Program-made: the position numbers and the translations under genes
Notes under the pieces: model-generated
Seen by the model: only the letters and a program-made list of their open reading frames with translations
Told to the model about the DNA's origin: nothing
Databases searched by the model: none
Assembly (NCBI GenBank): GCA_025358985.1
Contig: JANYHQ010000028.1
Coordinates: 1-13,283, forward strand
DNA: 13,283 nucleotides
Origin: Acidimicrobiales bacterium
Lineage (GTDB): Bacteria > Actinomycetota > Acidimicrobiia > Acidimicrobiales > JANYDT01
Reading direction: 5' to 3'
Part shown: piece by piece, positions 1 to 7,007 of the stretch
How positions within the stretch are numbered: position 1 is the first letter of the stretch
How the letters are laid out: every line of letters starts with the position of its first letter

Positions 1-711
1 GCTATCTACACCGAGCCCACCACTTCGGCCATCTACCCGGCACAGATGGGCTTTCTCATCGCGGAGATCACCGTCACCGGGCGTTCCGCCTATTTCGGGA
101 CCCCGGAGCTCGGCGCCGACGCACTGAAGGCCGGACATGAGCTTCTTGTCCGTCTCTGGGCGCACAGCGACGAGATCAGCACCAGCGCCACCCACCCGCT
201 CGTCGGTCGGGCGTTTCTGGTGGTGACCGAGGTGCGGGCGGGCGGGAACATCGCAGTTCCCGGCAGCTTCTCCGCCGTGCTGATCCGCAAGATCCTTCCA
301 GGCGAGACAGTCGACGACGCAGCCGACGGTCTTCGCGCAGTCGTGGCCAGCGTCGAAGGCGATGACATCACCGCCTCGATCCGGTTCACCGCACCGCGCG
401 ACCATGACCTGGGCGGTACCCCTAATGAGATCGCCGTGACGCACGACGGTGTGCGGGTCCTGGCCGGTTCCATCGAAGCGGTGTCCGGTGCTTCCGCCCG
501 TTTCGACGGTGCGCCGTACTGGTCGGAGGGACCGTTCCTGCGTGACCTCGGCATTCCAAGCGTGTACTTCGCGGCCGGCGACATCGGCAACTGCCATACC
601 TCCTTCGAACGCCTGAACATTGACGAGCTCGTCACTGCGACCCGGAGCCTCACCCACTTCATCGCCCGATGGTGTGGGCTCGTTCCCATCGATCCAGCAC
701 CACCGGGCTGA
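1..711 (+). CDS. M20-family metallo-deacylase/peptidase (ArgE/DapE/CPG2 superfamily), 5'-truncated
   Basis: The frame is open from base 1, so the N-terminus lies outside the window; 236 residues are visible. The segment starts at a Glu-Pro-Thr typical of the M20 'GEPT' strand and runs through the dimerisation domain (visible residues 18-130) back into the catalytic domain. The C-terminal motif GNCHTSFERL (His199, codon 595-597) matches the M20 zinc-ligand His followed by an acidic/hydrophobic stretch. Family members are zinc-dependent hydrolases of N-acyl or peptide amide bonds in the cytoplasm. Oddity: in the dimerisation domain, where most M20 enzymes have G-x-x-H (an inter-subunit catalytic His), this protein has GRSAYFG, with Tyr31 (codon 91-93) at the His position. 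It stands 180 nt upstream of an ABC sugar-transport operon on the same strand, so it may act on the imported compound. The superfamily call is firm; the substrate cannot be read. Confidence 0.82.
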   Translation, partial: AIYTEPTTSAIYPAQMGFLIAEITVTGRSAYFGTPELGADALKAGHELLVRLWAHSDEISTSATHPLVGRAFLVVTEVRAGGNIAVPGSFSAVLIRKILPGETVDDAADGLRAVVASVEGDDITASIRFTAPRDHDLGGTPNEIAVTHDGVRVLAGSIEAVSGASARFDGAPYWSEGPFLRDLGIPSVYFAAGDIGNCHTSFERLNIDELVTATRSLTHFIARWCGLVPIDPAPPG

Positions 712-891
712 CTGTCGGGCGATCGGCCGTGCTGCACATCCACGCCGCGAGATTCACCGTCGTACCGATGCGACTTCGTCTGTCACTGCCGCTCACCGCA
801 CGCTTCGATGCCCTTCCGCTACCACGTGTCACCGCCGCACCGCACTTGAACCGCCACCACAACCCAACAGACTCCTCAGGAGAAACCCGTC

Positions 892-2127
892 ATGAGACCC
901 ACATCCTGCCGCTCGCTGGCCTGCGTTGCTGTCACCTTTACATTGATTACCGCTGCGTGCAGTTCCGACAAAAAGGCGGCCGACAACACGATCGCCACCA
1001 CCGCCGCGTCTGAACCCGCTGGCGCGGACACCACCGCAGCACCGGCTGACACGACGATCGCAGCACCAGAGACCACCGCTACCGCTACTGACGTCGCATC
1101 GACCGCTGCGCCGCAGACAGGTATCGATCCGCTAACCGTGGGCCCGGCGGGCGAAGCGGCAACGCCGTCCAGCGCTGTCACCCTCACGACTGAAGAGATG
1201 GCGACGGTGAAGGCCGGGAAGTTCACGGCTGCACTGTTGTGGCACACCGAGGGCGCGTTCACGACCGCTGTCAGCAATGGCGTCCACGCCGAGTTCGAGA
1301 AGCTCGGCATCAAGATCGTGGCCGAGACGAACGCCGGGTTCGATGCCACCAAGCAGGCCGCAGATGTGGCCACGACGATGGCCCTGAAGCCGAGCATCAT
1401 CGTCACGCTCGTGGTCGACCCGGCGGCCGGTGCAAAGGCGTTTCAGCCCGCCGTCGATGCCGGTATCAAGCTGGTACTGCTTTCCAACGTGCCGACCGGC
1501 TACACGCAGGGCAAAGGCTACGTGGGCCTGGCCACCGACGATCTGGCCGGGATGGGCATCGCCGCCGCCGACCTGCTCGGCGACTCGATGAACGGCAAGG
1601 GCAACGTTGGCTACATCTTCCACGACGCCTCTTACTACGTCACGAACCAGCGGGATAAGGCGTTCAAGGCCCGCCTGGCGGCGAAGTACCCGGACATCAA
1701 GATCGTGGCCGAACAGGGCATGGCCGACCCGGCTAAGGCCGAAGAGCTTGCATCCGCCATGCTCACGTCGCACCCGGAGATCACCGGCATATACACGCCG
1801 TGGTCCGACGGTCCGGCCGATGGCGTCCTGGCCGCATTGCGCGCCGCCGGCCGCAAGGACGTGAAGCTGGTGACGATGGACCTCTCCGACAACGCATCAC
1901 TCGACATGGCCAAGGGCGGCAACGTTATCGGCATCGCCGCCGACGAGGCCTACGAGCTGGGTCGCACCCTCGCCAATGAGGGCGCCTACGGCGTGATCGA
2001 TAAGACCCCGCCGCCGTTCGTCGTCGTCCCCGCTATCGCAGTCACCAAGGCGAACCTCACCGAGGCCTACAAGACCTCCCTCGACATCGAACCCCCGGCC
2101 GCGGTAAAGGCCGCACTGGCCGGCTGA
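892..2127 (+). CDS. Sugar-type ABC transporter solute-binding lipoprotein (periplasmic-binding-protein type 1, RbsB-like)
   Basis: 411 residues. The N-terminus has basic residues, a hydrophobic stretch and a lipobox-like ITAAC ending at Cys23, so it is probably lipid-anchored outside the membrane. The -3 position is Thr, so the lipobox is not canonical. Residues 24-95 form a low-complexity Thr/Ala/Pro linker, common in actinobacterial binding proteins. The binding fold follows: KFTAALLWHTEGAFTTAVSN opens lobe 1, and later strands such as GNVGYIF, KIVAEQG and VKLVTMDLSDN match the RbsB-like alternating alpha/beta pattern. A clear AGGAG at 878-882 lies 9 nt before the ATG and fixes the start. 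It is the first gene of the tight operon; the permease begins 2 nt after its stop. The ligand is unknown; the downstream kinase and NagB suggest an amino sugar or an amino-sugar conjugate. Confidence 0.9.
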   Translation: MRPTSCRSLACVAVTFTLITAACSSDKKAADNTIATTAASEPAGADTTAAPADTTIAAPETTATATDVASTAAPQTGIDPLTVGPAGEAATPSSAVTLTTEEMATVKAGKFTAALLWHTEGAFTTAVSNGVHAEFEKLGIKIVAETNAGFDATKQAADVATTMALKPSIIVTLVVDPAAGAKAFQPAVDAGIKLVLLSNVPTGYTQGKGYVGLATDDLAGMGIAAADLLGDSMNGKGNVGYIFHDASYYVTNQRDKAFKARLAAKYPDIKIVAEQGMADPAKAEELASAMLTSHPEITGIYTPWSDGPADGVLAALRAAGRKDVKLVTMDLSDNASLDMAKGGNVIGIAADEAYELGRTLANEGAYGVIDKTPPPFVVVPAIAVTKANLTEAYKTSLDIEPPAAVKAALAG

Positions 2128-2129
2128 TC

Positions 2130-3164
2130 GTGAGCCCGGCCAGCAGCGAGCCAGTGGCGGTGGTCGTGGTTTCGCCCGCGGCCGCCGCTGGCCCCAGTGC
2201 ACCCGCCTCACAGAGCCTGCGGCACCGCTTCGCCACCTTCAACCCGCAGCGCTACGTCGTCGCCATCGCCTTCCTGCTGATCTTCGGATTCTTCGCCCTG
2301 ACCCAGCACGGACACGGGTTCCTCACCGCCAACAACCTCCTCAACATCGGCCGCTTCGCGGCGCCGATCGCAGTGATGGCGGTCGGCATGACCTTCGCCC
2401 TCGCCGCCGCCGAGATCGACCTCTCGCTCATCGCCGTGGTCGGACTGTCCTCACTCGTGGCGGCGAACGTGGTCGAGCGTCAGGGCCTCTTCATCGCCGC
2501 ACTTGCGGCGCTGGCAACCGGTGTCGTGATTGGCCTCGTGAACGGCCTACTCTCCGTGAAGCTGCGGCTGCCCTCGTTCCTCGTGACCCTCGGAATGACG
2601 GGCGTCATCGGCGGGACGGCCCGCAACGTCAACAACCTCAAGTCGCTGCCGATCGCCTCGTCCGGCTTCCAGCGGGTGTTCGGCGGCAAGATCGGACCGT
2701 TCTCCGCACTTCTGCTTTGGTCGCTGATCGTCCTGGTCCTCGGGTACGTGGCGTTCGCCAAGCTGCGCTTCGGCCGACATGTGCTGTCCGTGGGAGCCAA
2801 CCGGCCGGCGGCGAAGATGGTCGGCATCCGGACCGACCGGGTCCGCATTGGTGTGCTCGTCATCAGCGCGACGGCCGCCGCATTCGCCGGTATCCTGCTG
2901 GCCGCTCGCAGCGGCGTGGGCAAGCACGACATCCTCGCCGACAACGAGCTGCTCACCGTGATCGCCGCGGTGGTGATCGGCGGGACGAGCATGTTCGGCG
3001 GTCGGGCTTCGGTGCCCGGTGCGGTCATCGGCGCCGTGACCATGTCGATGCTGACGAACGGGCTCACGCTCGCCGGGCTCAGCGTGAACAATCAGATGAT
3101 CGCCCGTGGATTGATCATCGTCATCGCCGTCGCCATCAGCAGCCGAGAAAAGAAGGACGCCTGA
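2130..3164 (+). CDS. Sugar ABC transporter permease, CUT2/RbsC-like (BPD_transp_2)
   Basis: 344 residues with a GTG start two bases after the preceding stop, so translation is probably coupled. About 40 residues of Ala/Pro-rich cytoplasmic N-terminus precede roughly nine to ten hydrophobic helices. Family landmarks are visible: AEIDLSLIAVVGLSSL corresponds to the 'GGIDLSVGS' loop of RbsC-type permeases, and VIGGTSMFGGRASVPGAVIG corresponds to the conserved 'GGTSLFGG.GS..G...GA' loop near the C-terminus. There is only one permease gene, so the channel is expected to be a homodimer, as in the ribose transporter. The first landmark deviates from the usual Gly-Gly (Ala-Glu instead), which may reflect the substrate or simply lineage. 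The YhfX-like gene starts 3 nt after its stop, inside the transporter gene set. Confidence 0.92.
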   Translation: MSPASSEPVAVVVVSPAAAAGPSAPASQSLRHRFATFNPQRYVVAIAFLLIFGFFALTQHGHGFLTANNLLNIGRFAAPIAVMAVGMTFALAAAEIDLSLIAVVGLSSLVAANVVERQGLFIAALAALATGVVIGLVNGLLSVKLRLPSFLVTLGMTGVIGGTARNVNNLKSLPIASSGFQRVFGGKIGPFSALLLWSLIVLVLGYVAFAKLRFGRHVLSVGANRPAAKMVGIRTDRVRIGVLVISATAAAFAGILLAARSGVGKHDILADNELLTVIAAVVIGGTSMFGGRASVPGAVIGAVTMSMLTNGLTLAGLSVNNQMIARGLIIVIAVAISSREKKDA

Positions 3165-3167
3165 GCC

Positions 3168-4367
3168 ATGTTCCTCAAGCCTCTGCTGCGCCGCAACCCG
3201 GCATTCGTCGATGCGGTGCTGGCCATGCACCAGGACGGTGAGATACCGGCTAATTCGTACGTGCTCGACCTCGATGCCATCGAGGCCAATACCCGCCTCC
3301 TGGTCGCCGAAGCCCGCCGACACACGCTCACGTCGTATGCCATGACCAAGCAGATCGGCCGCGCTCCCGGCGCATTGGACGCAATCACCGCAGGCGGGAT
3401 CGACGGATTCGTCGCCGTCGACATGGCCTGCGCCCATCCCATCGCCGAGAATGGCCACAACCTCGGCCACCTGGGCCACCTCGTGCAGGTGCCGCGACAC
3501 GAGGCGGCGCTGGCCGCCCGGTACCAGCCCGACCACTGGACAGTCTTCAGCGAGACGAAGATCCTCGAGGTGGGTGCGGCGTCGGCGGCGCTCGGTCGCA
3601 CGCAGGCGCTCCTGTTGCGGGTGCATGCACCGGGCGACGAGTTCTACGCCGGCCACGAGGGCGGCTTCGCCGTCGATCGGCTGGGGGCCACGTTGGAGCT
3701 GATCGAGCGGACGCCGGGTGTCCGCTTCGCCGGTCTCACCACCTTCCCGGCGCTGCTGTTCGACGACGCCACCGGCACGGTCCGGACCACCAAGAACATG
3801 GCCACGCTCGCCGCCGCCGTCGTAGGACTCAACGCCGCGGGCGTGGACAAGGTCGAGGTGAACGCGCCGGGCACCACCTCCACCGAGATGCTCGCCACGC
3901 TGGCCTCCATGGGCGCGACCCAGATCGAGCCGGGCCACGGCCTCACCGGCACAACGCCACTTCACGCGTTGCGCGACCTGCCGGAGGTGCCGGCCATTCT
4001 CTATGTGAGCGAGGTGGCCCACGTCCATCAGGGTCGACCGTACGTATTCGGTGGCGGGCTCTACGTCGATCCGGTCTTCCCCGACTACCCAATGCAGGCC
4101 TTCGTGAGCCGTGGCGGGGTCGACGACGGGCACCTCGTTGCGGCATCGGTCCCCGCACCGTCATTGATTGACTACTACGCCCAGCTGTTCCCCGAGGATG
4201 ACCGCGTGACCGAGGGTGACACGGTGGTGTTCGGCTTCCGGGCCCAGGCGTTCGTCACCCGCGCCCAGGTCGCCGGCATCCGTGGTGTGGAGCGCGGCGA
4301 TCCCACCCTCACCGGCCTCTGGACGTCCGATGGCCGGCCCGCCCCATCCCCAAGGAGACCGCAATGA
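3168..4367 (+). CDS. yhfX: YhfX-like PLP-dependent enzyme (alanine-racemase-fold, fold type III)
   Basis: 399 residues. The start is supported by AAGGA at 3153-3157. The N-terminal MFLKPLLRRNPAFVDAVLAM and the block IPANSYVLDLDAIEANTRLL match, from memory, the beginning of E. coli YhfX (about 387 aa). So do YAMTKQIGR (Lys61, the expected Schiff-base lysine), EPGHGLTGT, and the C-terminal YVFGGGLY and AQAFVTR. The N-terminal two thirds is the TIM-barrel PLP domain of alanine racemases; the C-terminal part is the YhfX-type beta domain. YhfX has no established reaction to my knowledge; racemisation or epimerisation of an amino acid is inferred from the fold. In E. coli it sits in the poorly understood yhfS-Z cluster. 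Here it lies between the permease and ATPase genes of one ABC transporter, which ties it to the imported substrate. Its stop overlaps the ATPase start by 4 nt (ATGA). Confidence 0.85.
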   Translation: MFLKPLLRRNPAFVDAVLAMHQDGEIPANSYVLDLDAIEANTRLLVAEARRHTLTSYAMTKQIGRAPGALDAITAGGIDGFVAVDMACAHPIAENGHNLGHLGHLVQVPRHEAALAARYQPDHWTVFSETKILEVGAASAALGRTQALLLRVHAPGDEFYAGHEGGFAVDRLGATLELIERTPGVRFAGLTTFPALLFDDATGTVRTTKNMATLAAAVVGLNAAGVDKVEVNAPGTTSTEMLATLASMGATQIEPGHGLTGTTPLHALRDLPEVPAILYVSEVAHVHQGRPYVFGGGLYVDPVFPDYPMQAFVSRGGVDDGHLVAASVPAPSLIDYYAQLFPEDDRVTEGDTVVFGFRAQAFVTRAQVAGIRGVERGDPTLTGLWTSDGRPAPSPRRPQ

Positions 4368-5131
4368 GCTTGTCCGACATCGCCTTCGAAGCCCGCAACG
4401 TCTCCAAGCGGTTCGGCCCGGTGAACGCCCTGACCGGTGTCTCGCTCCAACTGCGCCGTGGCGAGGTCACCGCTTTGCTCGGTGACAACGGCGCCGGGAA
4501 GTCGACGCTCGTGAAGTGCATGTCGGGCGTGTACCAGATCGACGATGGTGAGCTCCTCGTCGACGGTCACGTCCAGAAGATCACGTCGCCGAACGCCGCC
4601 AAAGCACTGGGCATCGAGACCGTGCACCAGACCCTCGCCGTCGTGGACACCATCAACGTGATCGACAACCTCTTCCTCAACCGGGAGATCACCCGCGGCG
4701 GCGCCTTCGGGAAGCGGATCGGCTGGCTCGACAAGTCGGCGATGAGCAGCCAGTGCGATGCTGCGCTGTCCAAGCTCAACATCCGCATCCCGTCCACGAA
4801 GCGCGAGATCGGCACCCTGTCCGGCGGTCAGCGCCAGTGCGTCGCCATTGGCCGCGCCGTCGCGTGGGGGCAGCACATCGTGATGCTCGACGAGCCTGCG
4901 GCGGCGCTTGGCGTCGAGCAGACGGCCAAGGTCAACGACCTCATCCGCACCCTCCGCGACCAGGGCGTGGCGGTGCTGCTCATCACCCACAACATGCACG
5001 CCGTCACCGAGGTGTGCGACCGCGCCATTGTGTTACGGCAGGGTCGCAAGTCGGCCGAGGTGGACGTGGCCGACGTGACCACAGACGCCCTCGTGGCATA
5101 CATCACGGGAGCGAAGGTCACCGTCTCGTGA
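4364..5131 (+). CDS. Single-domain sugar ABC transporter ATP-binding protein (RbsA/FrcA-like)
   Basis: 255 residues. AAGGAG at 4352-4357 precedes the ATG, which overlaps the yhfX stop. The canonical ATPase motifs are in order: Walker A GDNGAGKST (residues 40-48), Q-loop Gln89, signature LSGGQRQ (152-158), Walker B IVMLDEP with Glu177, and H-loop His209. The sequence is of the ribose/xylose carbohydrate class, including the NAAKALGIETVHQ region. Most CUT2 systems use one long protein with two ATPase domains (about 500 aa); this one has a single domain, as in FrcA-type systems, so it probably dimerises. It energises the permease and binding protein encoded upstream. The ROK kinase GTG start overlaps its stop by 4 nt. 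Confidence 0.93.
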   Translation: MSLSDIAFEARNVSKRFGPVNALTGVSLQLRRGEVTALLGDNGAGKSTLVKCMSGVYQIDDGELLVDGHVQKITSPNAAKALGIETVHQTLAVVDTINVIDNLFLNREITRGGAFGKRIGWLDKSAMSSQCDAALSKLNIRIPSTKREIGTLSGGQRQCVAIGRAVAWGQHIVMLDEPAAALGVEQTAKVNDLIRTLRDQGVAVLLITHNMHAVTEVCDRAIVLRQGRKSAEVDVADVTTDALVAYITGAKVTVS

Positions 5132-5886
5132 CGTTGGGAGGTACCGCCGACGGGTTCGGCGCGCTTGGCATCGACATCGGCGGTACGTCGATGAAGGGCG
5201 CGATTGTCGACATCCGGTCCGGCCACCTACGTTCCGAGGTCGTCTCCGCACGCACTCCCACAGATCCGTCCGCGCTCATCGACGGGGTCGCTGCGCTGCG
5301 GATGGCCCTGCGTTGGCCCGGTCCGTTCGGGTGTGCGTTTCCCGCCGTGGTTCGCAATTCGTGTCTGTTCAAGGCGACCAACCTGCCGACCTGGGAAGGG
5401 CTTGACGTGGGCGCGCGATTCCTGCAGCGAATCGGCGTCGCTCCTGTCGCGCTCAACGACGCCGACGCGGCCGGGATCGCCGAGGCCCGCTTTGCCGCCG
5501 CCTGCGGCGATGAGCTGAGTGTGCTGCTGACGTTCGGTACCGGCATCGGCAGCGCATTGCTCACGGGCGGACGCGTGCTGGCCAACAGCGAACTGGGTGA
5601 GCTGGCAATAAACGGGGTGACCTTCGAAGCAGCCGCGTCGGCCCGGACAATCACGGAGCGAGGTCTCCATGCGTCCGAATGGGTCCTTGCCGCCCAGCCC
5701 TACTTCACCGTCCTCGAGGTGCTCATCAATCCCGCCCGGTGGATCATTGCGGGTGGGCTTTCCGAGCGTTTCGGCGAGTTCTTCGGCTCTCTTCACACTG
5801 CGGCCCCGCTCGAGCGGGCCCGCTTCCGCGGGCATGCCGGGATCGTCGGTGCTGCACTGGCCAGTTGCACAAGCGATCCGTCGTGA
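5128..5886 (+). CDS. ROK-family sugar kinase, polyphosphate-glucokinase (PPGK)-like; possible amino-sugar kinase
   Basis: 252 residues from the GTG that overlaps the ATPase stop; GAAGG at 5112-5116 is a plausible ribosome site. Motifs: phosphate-binding GIDIGGTSMKG (residues 14-24), catalytic Asp111 in ALNDADAAGIAEA, ATP-site LTFGTGIGSAL (134-144), and C-terminal AGIVGAALAS. The pattern fits PpgK of actinobacteria closely, and length is normal for that group. The Cys-rich zinc motif of GlcNAc/ManNAc ROK kinases is absent. Oddity: PpgK has E-F-G-H in the sugar site, whereas this protein has E155-L-G-E158, so the substrate-contacting His is replaced by Glu. With nagB immediately downstream, I infer that it phosphorylates glucosamine or a related amino sugar at C6. 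Whether ATP or polyphosphate is the donor cannot be told. A plain glucokinase remains possible. Confidence 0.85.
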   Translation: MTLGGTADGFGALGIDIGGTSMKGAIVDIRSGHLRSEVVSARTPTDPSALIDGVAALRMALRWPGPFGCAFPAVVRNSCLFKATNLPTWEGLDVGARFLQRIGVAPVALNDADAAGIAEARFAAACGDELSVLLTFGTGIGSALLTGGRVLANSELGELAINGVTFEAAASARTITERGLHASEWVLAAQPYFTVLEVLINPARWIIAGGLSERFGEFFGSLHTAAPLERARFRGHAGIVGAALASCTSDPS

Positions 5887-6665
5887 AGCTGATCGTCGTA
5901 GCCGAATCGGCCGAGGTCGCTGTGTCCGGCGCGGATCTCGTATGCGACTACGTCGCAAAGACTACGTCACCCGTACTCGGCGTGGCCACGGGTGGCTCCG
6001 TCGTCGGCCTCTATCGTGAGTTGGCGCAACGCCATGCACGCAAAGAGATCTCCTTCGGCGCTACTCGCGCGTTCCTGCTGGACGAGTACGTCGGCTTGGG
6101 TGCTGACCATCCGCAGTCGTACCGGCAGTTCATTCGCGACCACCTGAGCACACAGCTCGATCTGCACGACGACTGCGTGTTTGGGCTGAATGGCACGACC
6201 GCAGATTTCGATGCCGAGGCGCTTCATTATGAGCGGCTTCTCGACAAGCATCGGGTCGGCCTACAGATCGTCGGCATCGGGCGCAACGGCCATCTGGCCT
6301 TCAACGAACCCGGCTCGTCGTTGGCGTCGCGAACCCGCGTGCTGCCGCTGAGCGCCCAGACGCGTCGGGACAACGCCCGCTTCTTCGACCGAAGCGAAAA
6401 TGTTCCGTCATTCGTACTGACACAAGGTATCGGCACAATTCTGCAGGCAGCTCGGATCGTGCTCGTTGCGTCGGGCGCACACAAGTCGACGGCACTGGCG
6501 CGGGCCCTCGAGGGTCCTGTCGGTTCACGGGTGCCCGCCAGTGCGTTGCAGCTGCATGCCGACGTCGTGGTCGTGGCGGACGCCGAGGCCGCTTCTGAAC
6601 TGACGATTGGCGACCTGCCGTTCGAAGCAGTACCCGCCGGACGACCGTTCGTCACCACGCGCTGA
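5883..6665 (+). CDS. nagB: Glucosamine-6-phosphate deaminase
   Basis: 260 residues. The GTG start overlaps the kinase stop by 4 nt; no strong ribosome site is seen, so translational coupling is likely. The enzyme converts glucosamine-6-phosphate to fructose-6-phosphate plus ammonia in the cytoplasm. Visible landmarks are the phosphate-binding loop LGVATGGS (32-39), LLDEYVGL with catalytic Asp67, GIGRNGHLAFNEPG with His137 and Glu142, SLASRTRV, and the C-terminal SALQLHADV. The residue before Gly-His is Asn135, where the E. coli enzyme has Asp141. As I recall it, B. subtilis NagB has the same GIGRNGH, so this marks the Gram-positive subgroup rather than a defect. Length matches that subgroup, which lacks the E. 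coli C-terminal extension. It is the last gene of the operon and gives the strongest clue that the imported compound contains an amino sugar. Confidence 0.93.
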   Translation: MKLIVVAESAEVAVSGADLVCDYVAKTTSPVLGVATGGSVVGLYRELAQRHARKEISFGATRAFLLDEYVGLGADHPQSYRQFIRDHLSTQLDLHDDCVFGLNGTTADFDAEALHYERLLDKHRVGLQIVGIGRNGHLAFNEPGSSLASRTRVLPLSAQTRRDNARFFDRSENVPSFVLTQGIGTILQAARIVLVASGAHKSTALARALEGPVGSRVPASALQLHADVVVVADAEAASELTIGDLPFEAVPAGRPFVTTR

Positions 6666-6861
6666 ACCGAAAAGACGGCGGTCAGACGTGTCCGCTGCGC
6701 GGTAGGTGCCCTTGATGCCAGTCACCTCAAGCTCATCGGCCCGGACGCAGCCATAGACTGCAACAGGTTCCCGGTATCGGCCCGTTTACATCACGGTACG
6801 CTCCGCTGGCTTTGCGGACCTTGCTCCGGTCGAAGACCACGCGTACATAGGCACACGACAC

Positions 6862-6876
6862 GAGTGAGCGTCACTC
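6862..6876. repeat. Perfect inverted repeat GAGTGA-gcg-TCACTC
   Basis: Six-base arms around a 3-nt centre. No T tract flanks it on either strand, so it is not a textbook terminator. It could be a weak stem-loop between the two convergent genes or a protein-binding palindrome; chance occurrence is also possible. Confidence 0.35.
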
Positions 6877-6962
6877 CCAGAATGAGGTGGTTGCAGCACT
6901 ACGAGCCTTCATTGCGACTCTGGGGTTGGCGCGCTGGTGCTTGGCAACCGCGTACTCATTGT

Positions 6963-6976
6963 CGCCACTCGTGGCG
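6963..6976 (-). terminator. Small GC-rich palindrome CGCCAC-tc-GTGGCG, possible terminator of the HNH-type gene
   Basis: Six-base arms around 2 nt (5-bp stem with a 4-nt loop as RNA), 32 nt past the stop codon of the - strand HNH-type gene. The position suits a U-less terminator of the kind proposed for high-GC actinobacteria. No U tract follows, the stem is short and the call is tentative. Confidence 0.3.
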
Positions 6977-7007
6977 CAGTGAAACCGGACACTCGTCCTC
7001 TCAGGAG

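Larger units (their letters stand above)
6666..7007. other. Non-coding stretch between nagB and the HNH-type gene
   Basis: 342 nt with no coding frame I can support on either strand; open stretches here have no ribosome site and no recognisable motif. It lies where the + strand operon ends and the - strand HNH-type gene ends, so both genes terminate into it. Two small perfect inverted repeats (6862-6876 and 6963-6976) are the only structure seen, along with a weak 5-bp stem TCCGC/GCGGA at 6802-6818. No classic hairpin followed by a T tract was found on either strand. No tRNA was found. Confidence 0.6.

Noticed and set aside
872..882. Perfect palindrome CTCCT-c-AGGAG overlapping the ribosome binding site of the binding-protein gene
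   Set aside because: A one-base loop cannot form a stable hairpin, and the right arm is simply the Shine-Dalgarno sequence; probably coincidence.
2547..4133. Very long open frame on the - strand opposite the permease and yhfX genes
   Set aside because: The encoded protein is Arg/His/Gly/Asp-rich with no motif, as expected for the antisense of GC-rich codons; both sense genes have clear family motifs.
4753..5127. Upstream extension of the ROK kinase reading frame into the ATPase gene
   Set aside because: It encodes an Arg/His-rich sequence out of frame with the ATPase signature; the GTG at 5128, overlapping the ATPase stop, gives the normal family start.
5679..5882. Upstream extension of the NagB reading frame
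   Set aside because: It lies wholly within the kinase coding sequence and is not NagB-like; GTG at 5883 begins a typical NagB N-terminus.
6285..6287. Asn135 in NagB where the E. coli enzyme has Asp141, first read as a lost catalytic residue
   Set aside because: As I recall, the B. subtilis enzyme has the same GIGRNGH motif, so this is a subgroup feature; catalytic Asp67, His137 and Glu142 are present.
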